Both the position numbers and the translations under genes were made by a program. A stretch of DNA of 28,989 bases from CAYRLZ01 sp964425275 (GTDB lineage: Bacteria; Hydrothermota; Tepidihabitantia; Tepidihabitantales; JBDRVQ01). Under the pieces are notes generated by a model. It saw only the letters and a list, made by a program, of their open reading frames with translations, did not search any database and was not told where the DNA came from. Location: positions 1-28,989 of the forward strand of contig CAYRLZ010000087.1 of assembly GCA_964425275.1 (NCBI GenBank). The letters are read 5' to 3'. This document shows, one piece after another, positions 1 to 7,752 of the stretch (its first letter is position 1; each line of letters starts with the position of its first letter).

Positions 1-83
1 AATAGAGTATCCGGAGTGAGTGCTTCGCAGTGAGCAGGTGGGGTGATAGCCGGCAAGAGGTATCAGGATGGGATGGAGGTAAG

Positions 84-203
84 ATGATAGAGAGAAGAAT
101 AAGAGGCATTCAATTTTCCACAAACATTGACAAGATCTCAAAAGAGTTTACCACTTTAAGCGGAAAATATCCCAAAAGCCTTAAGTGGTTGACAGGTAAA
201 TAA
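84..203 (+). CDS. Possible 39-residue small ORF, unknown
   Basis: An ATG here is preceded by GGAGG (75-79) at good spacing and opens a 39-codon basic frame ending in TAA. The frame is also open upstream to a TAG at 3-5, so it could be the tail of a longer gene. I recognise no domain. Its last codons overlap the -35 box of the V-ATPase promoter. The ribosome-binding site is the only positive evidence. Confidence 0.25.
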   Translation: MIERRIRGIQFSTNIDKISKEFTTLSGKYPKSLKWLTGK

Positions 204-216
204 AAGTGATTATAAT
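189..216 (+). promoter_or_regulatory. Sigma70-type promoter of the V-ATPase cluster
   Basis: Perfect TTGACA (189-194), a 16-base spacer and perfect TATAAT (211-216). The first ATG lies 15 bases after the -10 box, so the predicted 5' leader is only about 9 bases and has no clear Shine-Dalgarno sequence. Confidence 0.8.
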
Positions 217-231
217 GAGAAGACGGACTCT

Positions 232-558
232 ATGGAAGATATTATTAAAGAGATTCAATTAGCCGAAGAGAAGGCGAAAGAGATTATTGAGCAAACAAAA
301 AGAGAATGTGAACACGCCTTCGCCTGCTTAAAAGAAGAAAAAAATAAAATTAAGATAATCGTCCAACAGGAAGCAGAAAAAGAAATAGAAAGGGAGAGAG
401 AGAAACTTTACGATGAATTGACCAAAGAAAAAAGGAGGTTAGAAGAGTTAACCAATCAGGAAAAAGAAAAGATTAGAAATAATATAGAAAAGAATAAAGA
501 AAGTCTGATAAATTTTATTATCAACCGAATAAAAGGGCAATGGCTATCGCCAAAGTAA
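232..558 (+). CDS. V-type ATP synthase subunit H/G-like stator coiled coil
   Basis: A 108-residue, highly charged, almost wholly alpha-helical protein dominated by E, K, R and I, typical of the peripheral-stalk subunit (AhaH/NtpF/AtpG) that pairs with subunit E to hold the catalytic head of V/A-type ATPases against rotation. Sequence conservation in this family is low, so the call rests mainly on position: it is first in the order H-I-K-E, the usual start of archaeal/bacterial A-type ATPase operons. Its 3' end overlaps the subunit I start by 19 bases, implying translational coupling. No membrane segment or signal peptide is visible. A generic coiled-coil protein is the alternative. Confidence 0.75.
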   Translation: MEDIIKEIQLAEEKAKEIIEQTKRECEHAFACLKEEKNKIKIIVQQEAEKEIEREREKLYDELTKEKRRLEELTNQEKEKIRNNIEKNKESLINFIINRIKGQWLSPK

Positions 559-2795
559 AAAAGGTCCTTATTGCCTGCCATAATTCCGAAAAGGAGGAGC
601 TCTTAAAGGCATTACAGCACGCCGCTCTCCTCCACATCAGTAAAGTGAGAGAGATGCCCGCCCCACTACTTAACGGTCAACAGTCACCGGTCAACGGACA
701 ACGGACAACGGACATAAGTGCATTATCCGCTCAACTAAAAGCGGCGATTGAGTATATAGAGGGTCTCTTTCCAGAAGTGAAAAAGGGGGGCATCATCCGT
801 TCCAAGATAGAGATTGAAAGAGAGAAATTTGAAGTCCCCCAAGAAAACCTTTCGCTTATTATCCAGAAAATAAAGGATTTAAAGACTTACCTTTCAAGAA
901 TAGAAGAAGAAGAAAAGGAGTTGGATTCTAAGTTAAATCTCTTAACGCCCTTTGCTTCCCTCACGATTAGACTTGAGGATTTCTATTCCCTAAAAAGATT
1001 TGAAACTATTTTCGGTTGTTTCCCCACCCCTACTTCTTTCTTAAAGGCATCCACCGAATTAGGAAAGAAAGACTTCTTCATCCGATTGATTACATCCGAA
1101 GGTAAAAAGATGTTCTCGCTAATCATTGGTCCCAAACCAAATATCTCGGAAGTTAAAAATTATCTCGCCGCCTTAAATTTTACGATGTATGATTTAAGTT
1201 CTTTCCGCGGCACAGTCTCGGAAAATCTTAGCCAATTAGAAAAAGCCAAAGAAGAGTTATTAAATAAGAAAAGGGAATTAACCGAGGCGATAGCCAAGTT
1301 ACCGCAGGAACTGCCCTTCCTTAAAATTGGTGCTGATTATTATCAAAATATCCAAGTGCGAAAGGCATTAGACTCCTCTCTTTTTCAAACAACCCAGAGT
1401 GTAATAATTGAGGGTTGGGTAAAAGCCAAGGATTTTAATATATTACAAAGGATTGTGAGTGAGTCCTCAACCGGTTTAATACATTTGTTAACCCCACTTC
1501 CCGGTGAAGAGCCACCGGTTGCCTTAGAAAACCGAAAACCTTTCCAGCCGTTTGAGTTCGTGGTTAACCTCTACGGAATGCCTTCTTATAAGGAGATTGA
1601 CCCAACGCCATTCCTGACACCATTTTTCATTCTCTTCTTCGGCATCTGCCTCAGCGATGCGGCTTACGGCATTGTCTTATTCTTACTCTCTATCTTTTTG
1701 ATGAAAAGGTTTAATCGGATGAAGAATTTTTTCCTGATGCTTTTATTTTGTAGTCTCTTTACCATTTTTACCGGGGCGGCAACTAACAGTTGGGCCGCTA
1801 ACCTCTTTGACCGACTGGGTGTTCCCGCGCTTATTGCCTTTAAGGACCGATTGGTAATTTTTGACCCATTTAAGAATCCGCTTACCTTCTTTTATCTCTC
1901 CTTAGCCTTGGGGTATATCCATCTCAATTATGGTCTTTGCCTTGAGGTCTATGATTCCTTCCGGGTGAAAAATCCCTTGCCCGCCCTCTTCAATGAATTC
2001 TCGTGGTTTTGTCTCTTAAATTCCCTTGTCTTCTATTTTCTCTTAGGTAAAACATTTCCCGGTTCAAAACTGTTTTTTATTATTTTGATTTCTCTGGCCA
2101 CATCTTCACTTATTACCCTTTCCCGTTTTAATCCACTTTATTTATCAAGACACCTTTTTTTCTTTTTAACCCTCTCTTCACTTTTTCTCTTTCTTTCCTT
2201 TCGCTTTAAGTTTTTGCCGCCAATCTTTATTTACTCCAAATATATCTTCCTCGCCTTCTTCTTTTCTGCCATCCTCTTCTCGCTATTGGATATCCATAAG
2301 CAAAAGAATTTAACAACCCCCAAGATATTCCTCTATTCCCTTGCCTTCTTATCCCTTCTCGCCTACACCTTGCGTCTCTTTCCGGTTTTCCCTGGGATTT
2401 TTTTGGGAGTCGTTGCCCTCTTCCTTTCGCCCTTAAATCGCCAACTGGTAAAACGCCTCATCTGGGGTGTTTACAACCTTTACAGTGGGACATCTTTTAT
2501 TGGGGTTGTCCTCTCTTATATCCGACTAATGGCTCTGGGGATGATGACCGCGGGGATTGGGATGGCGATAAATAGCATCGCCTGGATGACCATCGGTATT
2601 CCGGTCTTAGGGATAATCTTAACTTTAATCATTCTCTTAATTGGACACACTTATAATATCGCGGTTAGTATCTTAGGGGCATTGGTTCATACATTACGAT
2701 TAAATTATGTTGAGTTTTTCCCCAGATTTTTCGTTGGGGGTGGTCAAAGATTTTCGCCCCTTAAATTGGAGACAAGATATGTGGAGATTAAATAG
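540..2795 (+). CDS. ntpI: V-type ATP synthase subunit I (a subunit)
   Basis: 751 residues, longer than the roughly 650 usual for NtpI. The cytosolic N-terminal half (about 1-345) is a charged, coiled-coil arm that docks on the peripheral stalks. The C-terminal half is a multi-span membrane domain starting near residue 355. The conserved ion-channel arginine is in LSYIRLMALG (R662), and the terminal HTLRLNYVEFFPRFF motif is diagnostic of the family. This subunit forms the two half channels facing the K ring. The start ATG lies inside the upstream stator gene, with only a weak purine-rich site before it. Residues 45-58 are encoded by six 7-bp tandem repeat units and look like a late in-frame insertion in a loop. 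The extra length may also reflect added hydrophobic segments between about 1980 and 2400. Confidence 0.93.
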   Translation: MAIAKVKKVLIACHNSEKEELLKALQHAALLHISKVREMPAPLLNGQQSPVNGQRTTDISALSAQLKAAIEYIEGLFPEVKKGGIIRSKIEIEREKFEVPQENLSLIIQKIKDLKTYLSRIEEEEKELDSKLNLLTPFASLTIRLEDFYSLKRFETIFGCFPTPTSFLKASTELGKKDFFIRLITSEGKKMFSLIIGPKPNISEVKNYLAALNFTMYDLSSFRGTVSENLSQLEKAKEELLNKKRELTEAIAKLPQELPFLKIGADYYQNIQVRKALDSSLFQTTQSVIIEGWVKAKDFNILQRIVSESSTGLIHLLTPLPGEEPPVALENRKPFQPFEFVVNLYGMPSYKEIDPTPFLTPFFILFFGICLSDAAYGIVLFLLSIFLMKRFNRMKNFFLMLLFCSLFTIFTGAATNSWAANLFDRLGVPALIAFKDRLVIFDPFKNPLTFFYLSLALGYIHLNYGLCLEVYDSFRVKNPLPALFNEFSWFCLLNSLVFYFLLGKTFPGSKLFFIILISLATSSLITLSRFNPLYLSRHLFFFLTLSSLFLFLSFRFKFLPPIFIYSKYIFLAFFFSAILFSLLDIHKQKNLTTPKIFLYSLAFLSLLAYTLRLFPVFPGIFLGVVALFLSPLNRQLVKRLIWGVYNLYSGTSFIGVVLSYIRLMALGMMTAGIGMAINSIAWMTIGIPVLGIILTLIILLIGHTYNIAVSILGALVHTLRLNYVEFFPRFFVGGGQRFSPLKLETRYVEIK
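673..714 (+). repeat. Six 7-bp tandem repeats inside ntpI
   Basis: Units are ACGGTCA, ACAGTCA, CCGGTCA, then ACGGACA three times. The 42-bp tract equals 14 codons and keeps the subunit I frame open. Related tracts in the same 7-bp register occur at 3841-3861 and 17027-17089. Confidence 0.85.
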
Positions 2796-2807
2796 TAAGG
2801 AGGGAAA

Positions 2808-3284
2808 ATGGTTGACCCGATTGGATTAACCTTAGGGATATTAGGTTGTGCAGTGGCGGTCTTCCTTTCCGGAATCGGCTCAGCAAGAGGGATAACCTAT
2901 GTCGCCCAAGTCGCCAGTGGCGTCTTAGCCGAGGCACCAGAAAAATTTGGCAGTCTCTTCCTTTTGGTCGCCCTTCCCGGAACCCAGGGATTCTATGGTT
3001 TTCTTGGCGCCTTTTTAGCCCTGACCAAAATGGGTATCTTTGGTAATTTGAGTCCAATCACCCTTTGGCAGGGTGCCCAAATCTTTGGCGCCTGTCTCCC
3101 AGTAGCCATCGCCGGTTTAGTGAGCGCCATCCTTCAAGGAAAAGTCTGCGCCAGTGGTGCCCAATTGGTTGCCAAAAGAACCGAGGAGGCGATGAAAGCG
3201 GTTGTCTATGGCGCGTTGGTTGAAACTTATGCTGTCTTAGGACTTTTGGCCACAATCTTTTTGCTGATGGGGATTAAATTATAA
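2808..3284 (+). CDS. ntpK: V-type ATP synthase subunit K (proteolipid ring), sodium-type motif
   Basis: A 158-residue, four-helix (two-hairpin) proteolipid, the same size class as Enterococcus NtpK. Helix 2 carries LPGTQG (L56, T59, Q60), helix 3 carries Q110 and helix 4 carries the ion-binding glutamate E139 (LVETYAVLG). These correspond to the L/T/Q/Q/E ligands known to bind sodium in NtpK. The first hairpin has Gln where the second has Glu, so one ion per subunit is expected. A strong AGGAGG site lies just before ATG, 12 bases after subunit I. The protein forms the membrane rotor ring. Sodium rather than proton coupling is inferred from the ligands only. Confidence 0.95.
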   Translation: MVDPIGLTLGILGCAVAVFLSGIGSARGITYVAQVASGVLAEAPEKFGSLFLLVALPGTQGFYGFLGAFLALTKMGIFGNLSPITLWQGAQIFGACLPVAIAGLVSAILQGKVCASGAQLVAKRTEEAMKAVVYGALVETYAVLGLLATIFLLMGIKL

Positions 3285-3292
3285 GAAAAAAT

Positions 3293-3829
3293 ATGGAACT
3301 AAATAGACTGACCAGTAAGATAATCAGTGAAGCGGAGGCGGAATGCCACAGAATAAAACAGGAACATAACGCACGACTCAAAAAACTAAAAGAAGAGATT
3401 GAGCAAGAACGAGAAGCCCAGCACCGGCAAGAACGGGAGAAAATCAAAAGGGAGATGGATAAGATTAGAAGAAGGGAAATTGGCGCCAAAAAGATTGAAG
3501 AGCAAAACAAGGTGCTTTCTTACCAGTGGGAGAAAATTAAAGAGGTCTTGGAGGAAGCCAAGCAGAGATTCCAAAAAGACCCAGACTATCTCAATTGTCT
3601 GAAAAGCATCATTAAAGAATATGCGGAAGCGTTTGATACGGTAATCCTTTCCCCAGAAGACCTCCCTCGCCTCCAAAAGGAATTCCCAGACCTAAAGATG
3701 GAAAATAGCCAAACCTTGACCGCGGGCGTGATAATTAAAAAAGAGAAAGAGGAGATTGACTTCTCTCTGGATGCAACCCTGGGAGTAATCTGGGAAGAGG
3801 TTATCCAGGAGTTTAAGAAATACCTTTGA
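3293..3829 (+). CDS. ntpE: V-type ATP synthase subunit E (peripheral stalk)
   Basis: 178 residues. The N-terminal ~100 are a long charged helix (repeated E, K, R, Q) and the C-terminal ~80 form a mixed alpha/beta domain containing TLTAGVIIKKEKEEIDFSLD and a closing TLGVIWEE segment, which matches the subunit E head that contacts the A/B ring. It starts 8 bases after subunit K without a strong ribosome-binding site, consistent with coupling in the H-I-K-E operon. It is the last ATPase gene here: the next gene is on the opposite strand, so subunits C, F, A, B and D must be encoded elsewhere. Confidence 0.88.
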   Translation: MELNRLTSKIISEAEAECHRIKQEHNARLKKLKEEIEQEREAQHRQEREKIKREMDKIRRREIGAKKIEEQNKVLSYQWEKIKEVLEEAKQRFQKDPDYLNCLKSIIKEYAEAFDTVILSPEDLPRLQKEFPDLKMENSQTLTAGVIIKKEKEEIDFSLDATLGVIWEEVIQEFKKYL

Positions 3830-3840
3830 TTAACCAGAAT

Positions 3841-3861
3841 TAACGGTTAACGGACATCGGA
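3841..3861. repeat. Three 7-bp repeat units at a convergent gene junction
   Basis: TAACGGT, TAACGGA and CATCGGA, the same heptad family as inside ntpI. The tract sits between the convergent ends of ntpE and the TPR gene and supplies the last codons (SDVR) of that minus-strand protein. Confidence 0.6.
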
Positions 3862-4668
3862 TAAACTCTTTTCATTTAGATAACCCTTTAAGCGGTTATT
3901 GAGATAATTTTCGTTATACTCCCAAGCCGCCTCCGCGGCATTCTGAATTGAACCCTGATAGAACCGAAGAAAAAGGAAAGAGAAGATTAAGATGGCATCC
4001 ATCTTCCTCCCCTCTTTTAATGAGTAATAAATCCCATAGCCACAAAGACTATTAACCAAAAAAGATAATAACCCCGAGCGGTATTTTCCGGAATAAATCT
4101 CTCCCAGACCGGGGATAAAAGCTGAAAGAAGAGGCGCAAGTCTTTCACTCTTCGGCAATCTTATATCTTTCACGAAGGCTAACATTCCGGTATCCGCCGA
4201 AATTAGACAGATATCCTTTGCCTCTTTTATCCTACGCCCCTTTATTTTGAGGATACTTTTTAGTCGGTTGAGTTCCCGCGCCTTTGATTTCTCTTTGGTG
4301 AATAATAAAAAGTCGTCTATCTCTAAGTTTGCCTCCGAAAACCTATCTTCTCTTAGATAGTGCTTAATCAGTGAAATCCTTGCCCGCTCACCAATCTCGT
4401 CGTCTCGGGAGGCAAGTTCTTTTAATATCCCTTCTCCCTTTGATTTCTCTTTTTCTCCCTTGAGTTTAATATAAGACAGGGCTAATTTATATCGGGCATA
4501 AGGGAGCATAGGTGAGGCAAAGTTATAAAAGGTAAACCGTTGGTAGGTAGTGATTGCTTCTTTGTAATAACCCGAGGCAAAGAGGCTGTCGGCGAAATTT
4601 AGTTCTGCCTCATAAGCAAAAATTGATGAGAAAAGGATACCAAAAATGAGAAAAGTATGGAGATTCAC
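3847..4668 (-). CDS. Secreted/membrane TPR protein with C-terminal PGxGxxYSG membrane domain
   Basis: 273 residues from a GTG start. A hydrophobic N-terminus resembles a signal peptide (cleavage likely near FAYEA). Helical TPR-like repeats with tetratricopeptide spacing cover about 25-160. The C-terminal part (about 180-270) has LLSAFIPGLGEIYSGKYRSG followed by two hydrophobic segments and an AAEAAWEYN motif. The TPR and C-terminal regions parallel those of the upstream YidD fusion, so the two are paralogues; this one lacks the YidD domain. The gap to that gene is 12 bases, so they are probably co-transcribed. The C-terminal module resembles the DUF5683/TM2-like class. Function is unknown; assembly or scaffolding at the inner membrane is a guess from the neighbour. 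Confidence 0.75.
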   Translation of the reverse strand: MNLHTFLIFGILFSSIFAYEAELNFADSLFASGYYKEAITTYQRFTFYNFASPMLPYARYKLALSYIKLKGEKEKSKGEGILKELASRDDEIGERARISLIKHYLREDRFSEANLEIDDFLLFTKEKSKARELNRLKSILKIKGRRIKEAKDICLISADTGMLAFVKDIRLPKSERLAPLLSAFIPGLGEIYSGKYRSGLLSFLVNSLCGYGIYYSLKEGRKMDAILIFSFLFLRFYQGSIQNAAEAAWEYNENYLNNRLKGYLNEKSLSDVR

Positions 4669-4680
4669 CTTTTATTGGAC

Positions 4681-5784
4681 CTAACGGAAAATGGCTTCTT
4701 TTACATCAATTTTAATCTCCTCACCAACCAATTTATTTTCCATTTGCTCTCTAAACCTTCTCTTCTCCCTTAGATTATAATCCCGGGCCGCTCTTGCCGC
4801 TCCGTAGATATTTCCCAAATGGAAGATAGAGGTTAAGGAGAAAAATGTCCAAAATTTCGCCTTTTCTCTTCGGTAATAAAAACTTATCCCACCAAATGTG
4901 CCAACGACCAGAAGTGAATAGAGACCGTCTCCGGCTCTTCCGGAATAGACCTGTCCGGCCCCGGGGAGAAAGAAGGAAAATAGCCCGGAGATAAAAGGAT
5001 TTCTTCGGCTCGGAGGCTTTAGGTCTTTAATCTTAAAATGAGAGATTGCCTTAGCAAAATCCCCTTCATAAAGGTAGGAAAGACCAAAAAGGAAATCGGC
5101 TGTCTTTTTCAGGAGGCTGTCTTTTAGATAGTAAAATTGAGAGCGGGTGCTATCAAATCTCCCCAGAGCCAAAAGAAATCTCCCCCGGTTTAACATCCTT
5201 AATCCCTTATCACTAATTTTTTCCACTTCTTCCCTTGCCTTTAAGAAATCGCCCATCTGATAATGGCATTCGGCAATCATAATCCGAGCATAGTCTTTGA
5301 TTCTTTCATCGGTAGAAAAGAAGACCGCTCGGTGATATTCCATCATTGCTGAGGAATACTCCTTTTCTTTATACAAAAAGTCGGCAAAACTGATGTCATA
5401 GGGTTCACCGGTAAAGATTGGTCTTATGGTATCAAATCCTATTTTATAGATTTCTAATCCAGGGAAATTCCCTATCTCCCTGCCGAAAGCCTTTTGCCTC
5501 TCAACCGGGTCAAAAATCCTATCCTCTTTTTTTCCGTAATAGAAGTCGTCGGCATAAACCGGGGCAAAAGGGTTACACCTTTCCAAACGGTCAGCGGTCA
5601 TTATCACCCCAACAAAAAAGCCGTATCTATTTATCGCCTCCTTAGAATAACGGGAGCAGGTCGGAGAGAAAAAACAGACCCGACTCCCTTGTAAAGGAGA
5701 GATAAATCGCTTATAGCCATCTAAGAGGAGATTAGAAGTTAAGGTTAATGGATTGTAAAGAGAGAAAAGAAATAAGGCAATCAT
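4681..5784 (-). CDS. yidD: YidD domain fused to TPR repeats and a DUF5683-like membrane domain
   Basis: 367 residues, whereas YidD alone is about 70-90. The N-terminal ~90 residues are a clear YidD domain: an amphipathic start, DGYKRFISPLQG, then C37-FFSPT-C43-SRYS and ERCNPFAP. YidD assists insertion of membrane proteins with YidC/Sec. Residues ~130-260 are helical TPR-type repeats. Residues ~270-345 contain NPFISGLFSFFLPGAGQVYSG with two hydrophobic segments and GAARAARDYN. The start overlaps the larA-like stop by ATGA. The fusion is one uninterrupted frame. I know YidD as a stand-alone protein, usually near rpmH-rnpA-yidC, so both the fusion and the location are unusual. Confidence 0.88.
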   Translation of the reverse strand: MIALFLFSLYNPLTLTSNLLLDGYKRFISPLQGSRVCFFSPTCSRYSKEAINRYGFFVGVIMTADRLERCNPFAPVYADDFYYGKKEDRIFDPVERQKAFGREIGNFPGLEIYKIGFDTIRPIFTGEPYDISFADFLYKEKEYSSAMMEYHRAVFFSTDERIKDYARIMIAECHYQMGDFLKAREEVEKISDKGLRMLNRGRFLLALGRFDSTRSQFYYLKDSLLKKTADFLFGLSYLYEGDFAKAISHFKIKDLKPPSRRNPFISGLFSFFLPGAGQVYSGRAGDGLYSLLVVGTFGGISFYYRREKAKFWTFFSLTSIFHLGNIYGAARAARDYNLREKRRFREQMENKLVGEEIKIDVKEAIFR

Positions 5785-7016
5785 TGGTGGGAAAAAGAAA
5801 GCGGTGTTACAAGAGTAGCGTCCGGTAGATAAAGTAGGGAAAAGGATTTCCCAAACTTTTTATAACAGTAATCAATCGCTTCGCTAATACTCTTCATCGC
5901 CTTCATAAATATGGAATTAATGATATTATCTTCTATGGGCACGACCGTTAAGACTTCACAGTAGGATACCAGTTCGGCTAATTTTGCTGACTTGTGGGCC
6001 CCGAGGAGAAAATTCTTTTCAATATCGGAAATTACCTCCTTTGGCTTCTTACTCTTTTGTAAAACCCGGATAAATTCATCGTCGCCAATTCCCTTATGGC
6101 AGGCGGAGACAAGGATTATCACCCCACCTTCTTTTACCCCCAACTTGGCATTCTCCAGACCCTTTTGCGCCTGATAGAAATCAATATCATAAGGTGGCTG
6201 AATAATCGCCAGGACGCAATCGTATCGTTTTTCAATCGGCAGACAGAATACCGCTTTTGCCTCTTGGACACCTTCCTTAAAAGATTTCCGAAGGTCACCA
6301 AATTTAATATCTCTCAACTCCTTCTTCTGGTCAACTATTAACTGAATGGAAAGGACCGGGTGCTCAACCATCTGCGCCACCTCTTCCATATCCTGGCTCA
6401 CCGGGTTAGAGGTTAAATTTAATGTCCGGGCCAAAGGTTTTAGGGAAAGTTTATGATTAGCGGTTATCGTCTCATAGCCGGCAACTCCCGGCAGAAATGT
6501 CTTTCTCCCTCCGGTCCAGCCGGCGAAATAATGGGGTTCAATGGAATTTATCGTGATAATCTTAGGAAATCTTATTACCTGCTCATTGAGCTTGACTGGT
6601 GTGCCGAAAGAAGTCTTCCCCAAAAATTTTAAGGAGGAGACCTCTTTTGCCTGATGAGCGGTAATTCTATCCTTAAAGGCATCGTAAAACCTCCCGAAGA
6701 TTTTATAATACTCATCAGTTGTTGGCAAACGATGGGAGCCGAGGGCGACTAAAAAATGGGCTTCCTTTTTGTTAATCTCTTCTTCCAATAGGGATAAGAT
6801 CTCCGCGGTTGGTGTCGGTCGGGTATAGTCATTAACGATAACCAAGAAGGCCGGGGTATCGGATAAAAATTCCCTCACTTCTTCCTTCAACCTCTCAATC
6901 ACCCCTCTTAAATCGCTCTTAGTTCGGTGGACTTCTCCGGCCAGGATTTTAACCTCTATTTCCTTTCCCAATTTTATCGTCTCTGATTTATTTCCGTATC
7001 GGACAGCGAGTTCCAT
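5781..7016 (-). CDS. larA: LarA-like nickel-pincer racemase (DUF2088 family)
   Basis: LarA racemises lactate (relatives act on other 2-hydroxyacids) using a nickel-pincer nucleotide. Counting from the upstream ATG at 7031, the key residues are present: DYTRPTP (68-74), GSHR with H100, EPHYFAGWTGGRK with H167 and cofactor-anchoring K177, and H193 in TANHKL. These match H108, H174, K184 and H200 of the characterised enzyme. I place the start at the ATG at 7016 because the -10 box of its promoter lies only 6 bases before it and MELAVRYG fits the family N-terminus; the upstream ATG would overlap the promoter. It is first in an operon with the YidD fusion (ATGA overlap). No larB, larC or larE is in the window. 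The substrate cannot be told from sequence. Confidence 0.85.
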   Translation of the reverse strand: MELAVRYGNKSETIKLGKEIEVKILAGEVHRTKSDLRGVIERLKEEVREFLSDTPAFLVIVNDYTRPTPTAEILSLLEEEINKKEAHFLVALGSHRLPTTDEYYKIFGRFYDAFKDRITAHQAKEVSSLKFLGKTSFGTPVKLNEQVIRFPKIITINSIEPHYFAGWTGGRKTFLPGVAGYETITANHKLSLKPLARTLNLTSNPVSQDMEEVAQMVEHPVLSIQLIVDQKKELRDIKFGDLRKSFKEGVQEAKAVFCLPIEKRYDCVLAIIQPPYDIDFYQAQKGLENAKLGVKEGGVIILVSACHKGIGDDEFIRVLQKSKKPKEVISDIEKNFLLGAHKSAKLAELVSYCEVLTVVPIEDNIINSIFMKAMKSISEAIDYCYKKFGKSFSLLYLPDATLVTPLSFSHQ

Positions 7017-7022
7017 AATCAT

Positions 7023-7050
7023 ATTATCCATAAAATTCTTCCAGTGTCAA
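7023..7050 (-). promoter_or_regulatory. Promoter of the larA operon, leaderless geometry
   Basis: On the minus strand: TTGACA (7050-7045), 16-base spacer, GATAAT (7028-7023), then 6 bases to ATG at 7016. It overlaps the first codons of the longer reading frame that begins at 7031, which argues against that start. Confidence 0.75.
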
Positions 7051-7061
7051 TCCCCATAGGC

Positions 7062-7090
7062 TTGCCTTTTTCTAATCTTTCAATTATAAT
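7062..7090 (+). promoter_or_regulatory. Divergent promoter of the outer-membrane protein pair
   Basis: TTGCCT (7062-7067), 17-base spacer, TATAAT (7085-7090). ATG codons follow 2 and 5 bases later, predicting a leaderless transcript. Its -35 box lies 11 bases from the -35 box of the larA promoter, so one regulator could cover both. Confidence 0.65.
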
Positions 7091-7095
7091 TAATG

Positions 7096-7752
7096 ATGCT
7101 AATTATTCTATTTTTACTAAGCAATCCCCTCTCTGACTATGAGCAATTCTTCAAAGAGAACGCCTCACCTTTGTCCTTGATTACCGAAAAGTCTTCCCCG
7201 CCTCATCACTTCTTAACAATTCTCGGGGACTATAAATCATTTTCCCTCCCGGCCCATTCCGAAAATAATTTCGGTTTTGGCATTTTGCTTTCCTTCCCGA
7301 TATACTCTACCCGGCTTGGCTTTGGTTATTCCTATTACCCAAAAACTGAGAGAAGTATTGCCAAAGATTTTCTCCATCTTTCGTTTTCTTACCCATTATT
7401 AAAGAAACCAGAATTAAATGTTGGGCTTCGTTATGGCTTAAATTGCCGGGAACTTTTCTTCCTACCCGGAAATCCCTATACAAGTTATAAGATAAACTCC
7501 TTTTATTCCTTTGGATTGGTATCAATGATTACTTATCCCATCTGGAAATTTAAGCCCTATTTGAATGCCGGAATCTCTTTAAGTCATCTCAAAGGGGAAT
7601 TTATTGAAGACCTAAGGGAAAGGAAAACCTCTTACTCTCGGATTTTCGGTATCCCGAAATTAGAATTTGGTCTTCTCTTTTCTCGCCTCTCCCTCAGGAT
7701 ACAGTATGGGAAAAGACCAGGCGTTACCCTTGGGTTTCATTTGGGGAGATGA
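7096..7752 (+). CDS. Putative outer-membrane beta-barrel protein, unknown
   Basis: About 218 residues. A short hydrophobic start (MLIILFLLSN) looks like a signal peptide. The rest alternates aromatic/hydrophobic and polar residues in strands (for example FGFGILLSFPIYS, GLRYGLNC, YGKRPGVTLGFHLG) as in small outer-membrane barrels. The second of two adjacent ATGs is preferred because it lies 5 bases after the -10 box, like other genes here. The stop overlaps the next start by ATGA, so it is co-expressed with the PorV-like protein. No family recognised. It is transcribed away from the larA/YidD operon. Confidence 0.6.
   Translation: MLIILFLLSNPLSDYEQFFKENASPLSLITEKSSPPHHFLTILGDYKSFSLPAHSENNFGFGILLSFPIYSTRLGFGYSYYPKTERSIAKDFLHLSFSYPLLKKPELNVGLRYGLNCRELFFLPGNPYTSYKINSFYSFGLVSMITYPIWKFKPYLNAGISLSHLKGEFIEDLRERKTSYSRIFGIPKLEFGLLFSRLSLRIQYGKRPGVTLGFHLGR

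Noticed and set aside
2788..3255. ORFs antisense to and in another frame of subunit K
   Set aside because: They are shadows of a well-supported gene with no independent signals.
3274..3676. Antisense ORFs over subunit E
   Set aside because: Serine/leucine-rich shadows of a charged coiled coil; no start signals.
5585..5605. Two heptad-like units (ACGGTCA, GCGGTCA) in the YidD domain
   Set aside because: They encode part of the conserved YidD region, so the resemblance is probably chance.
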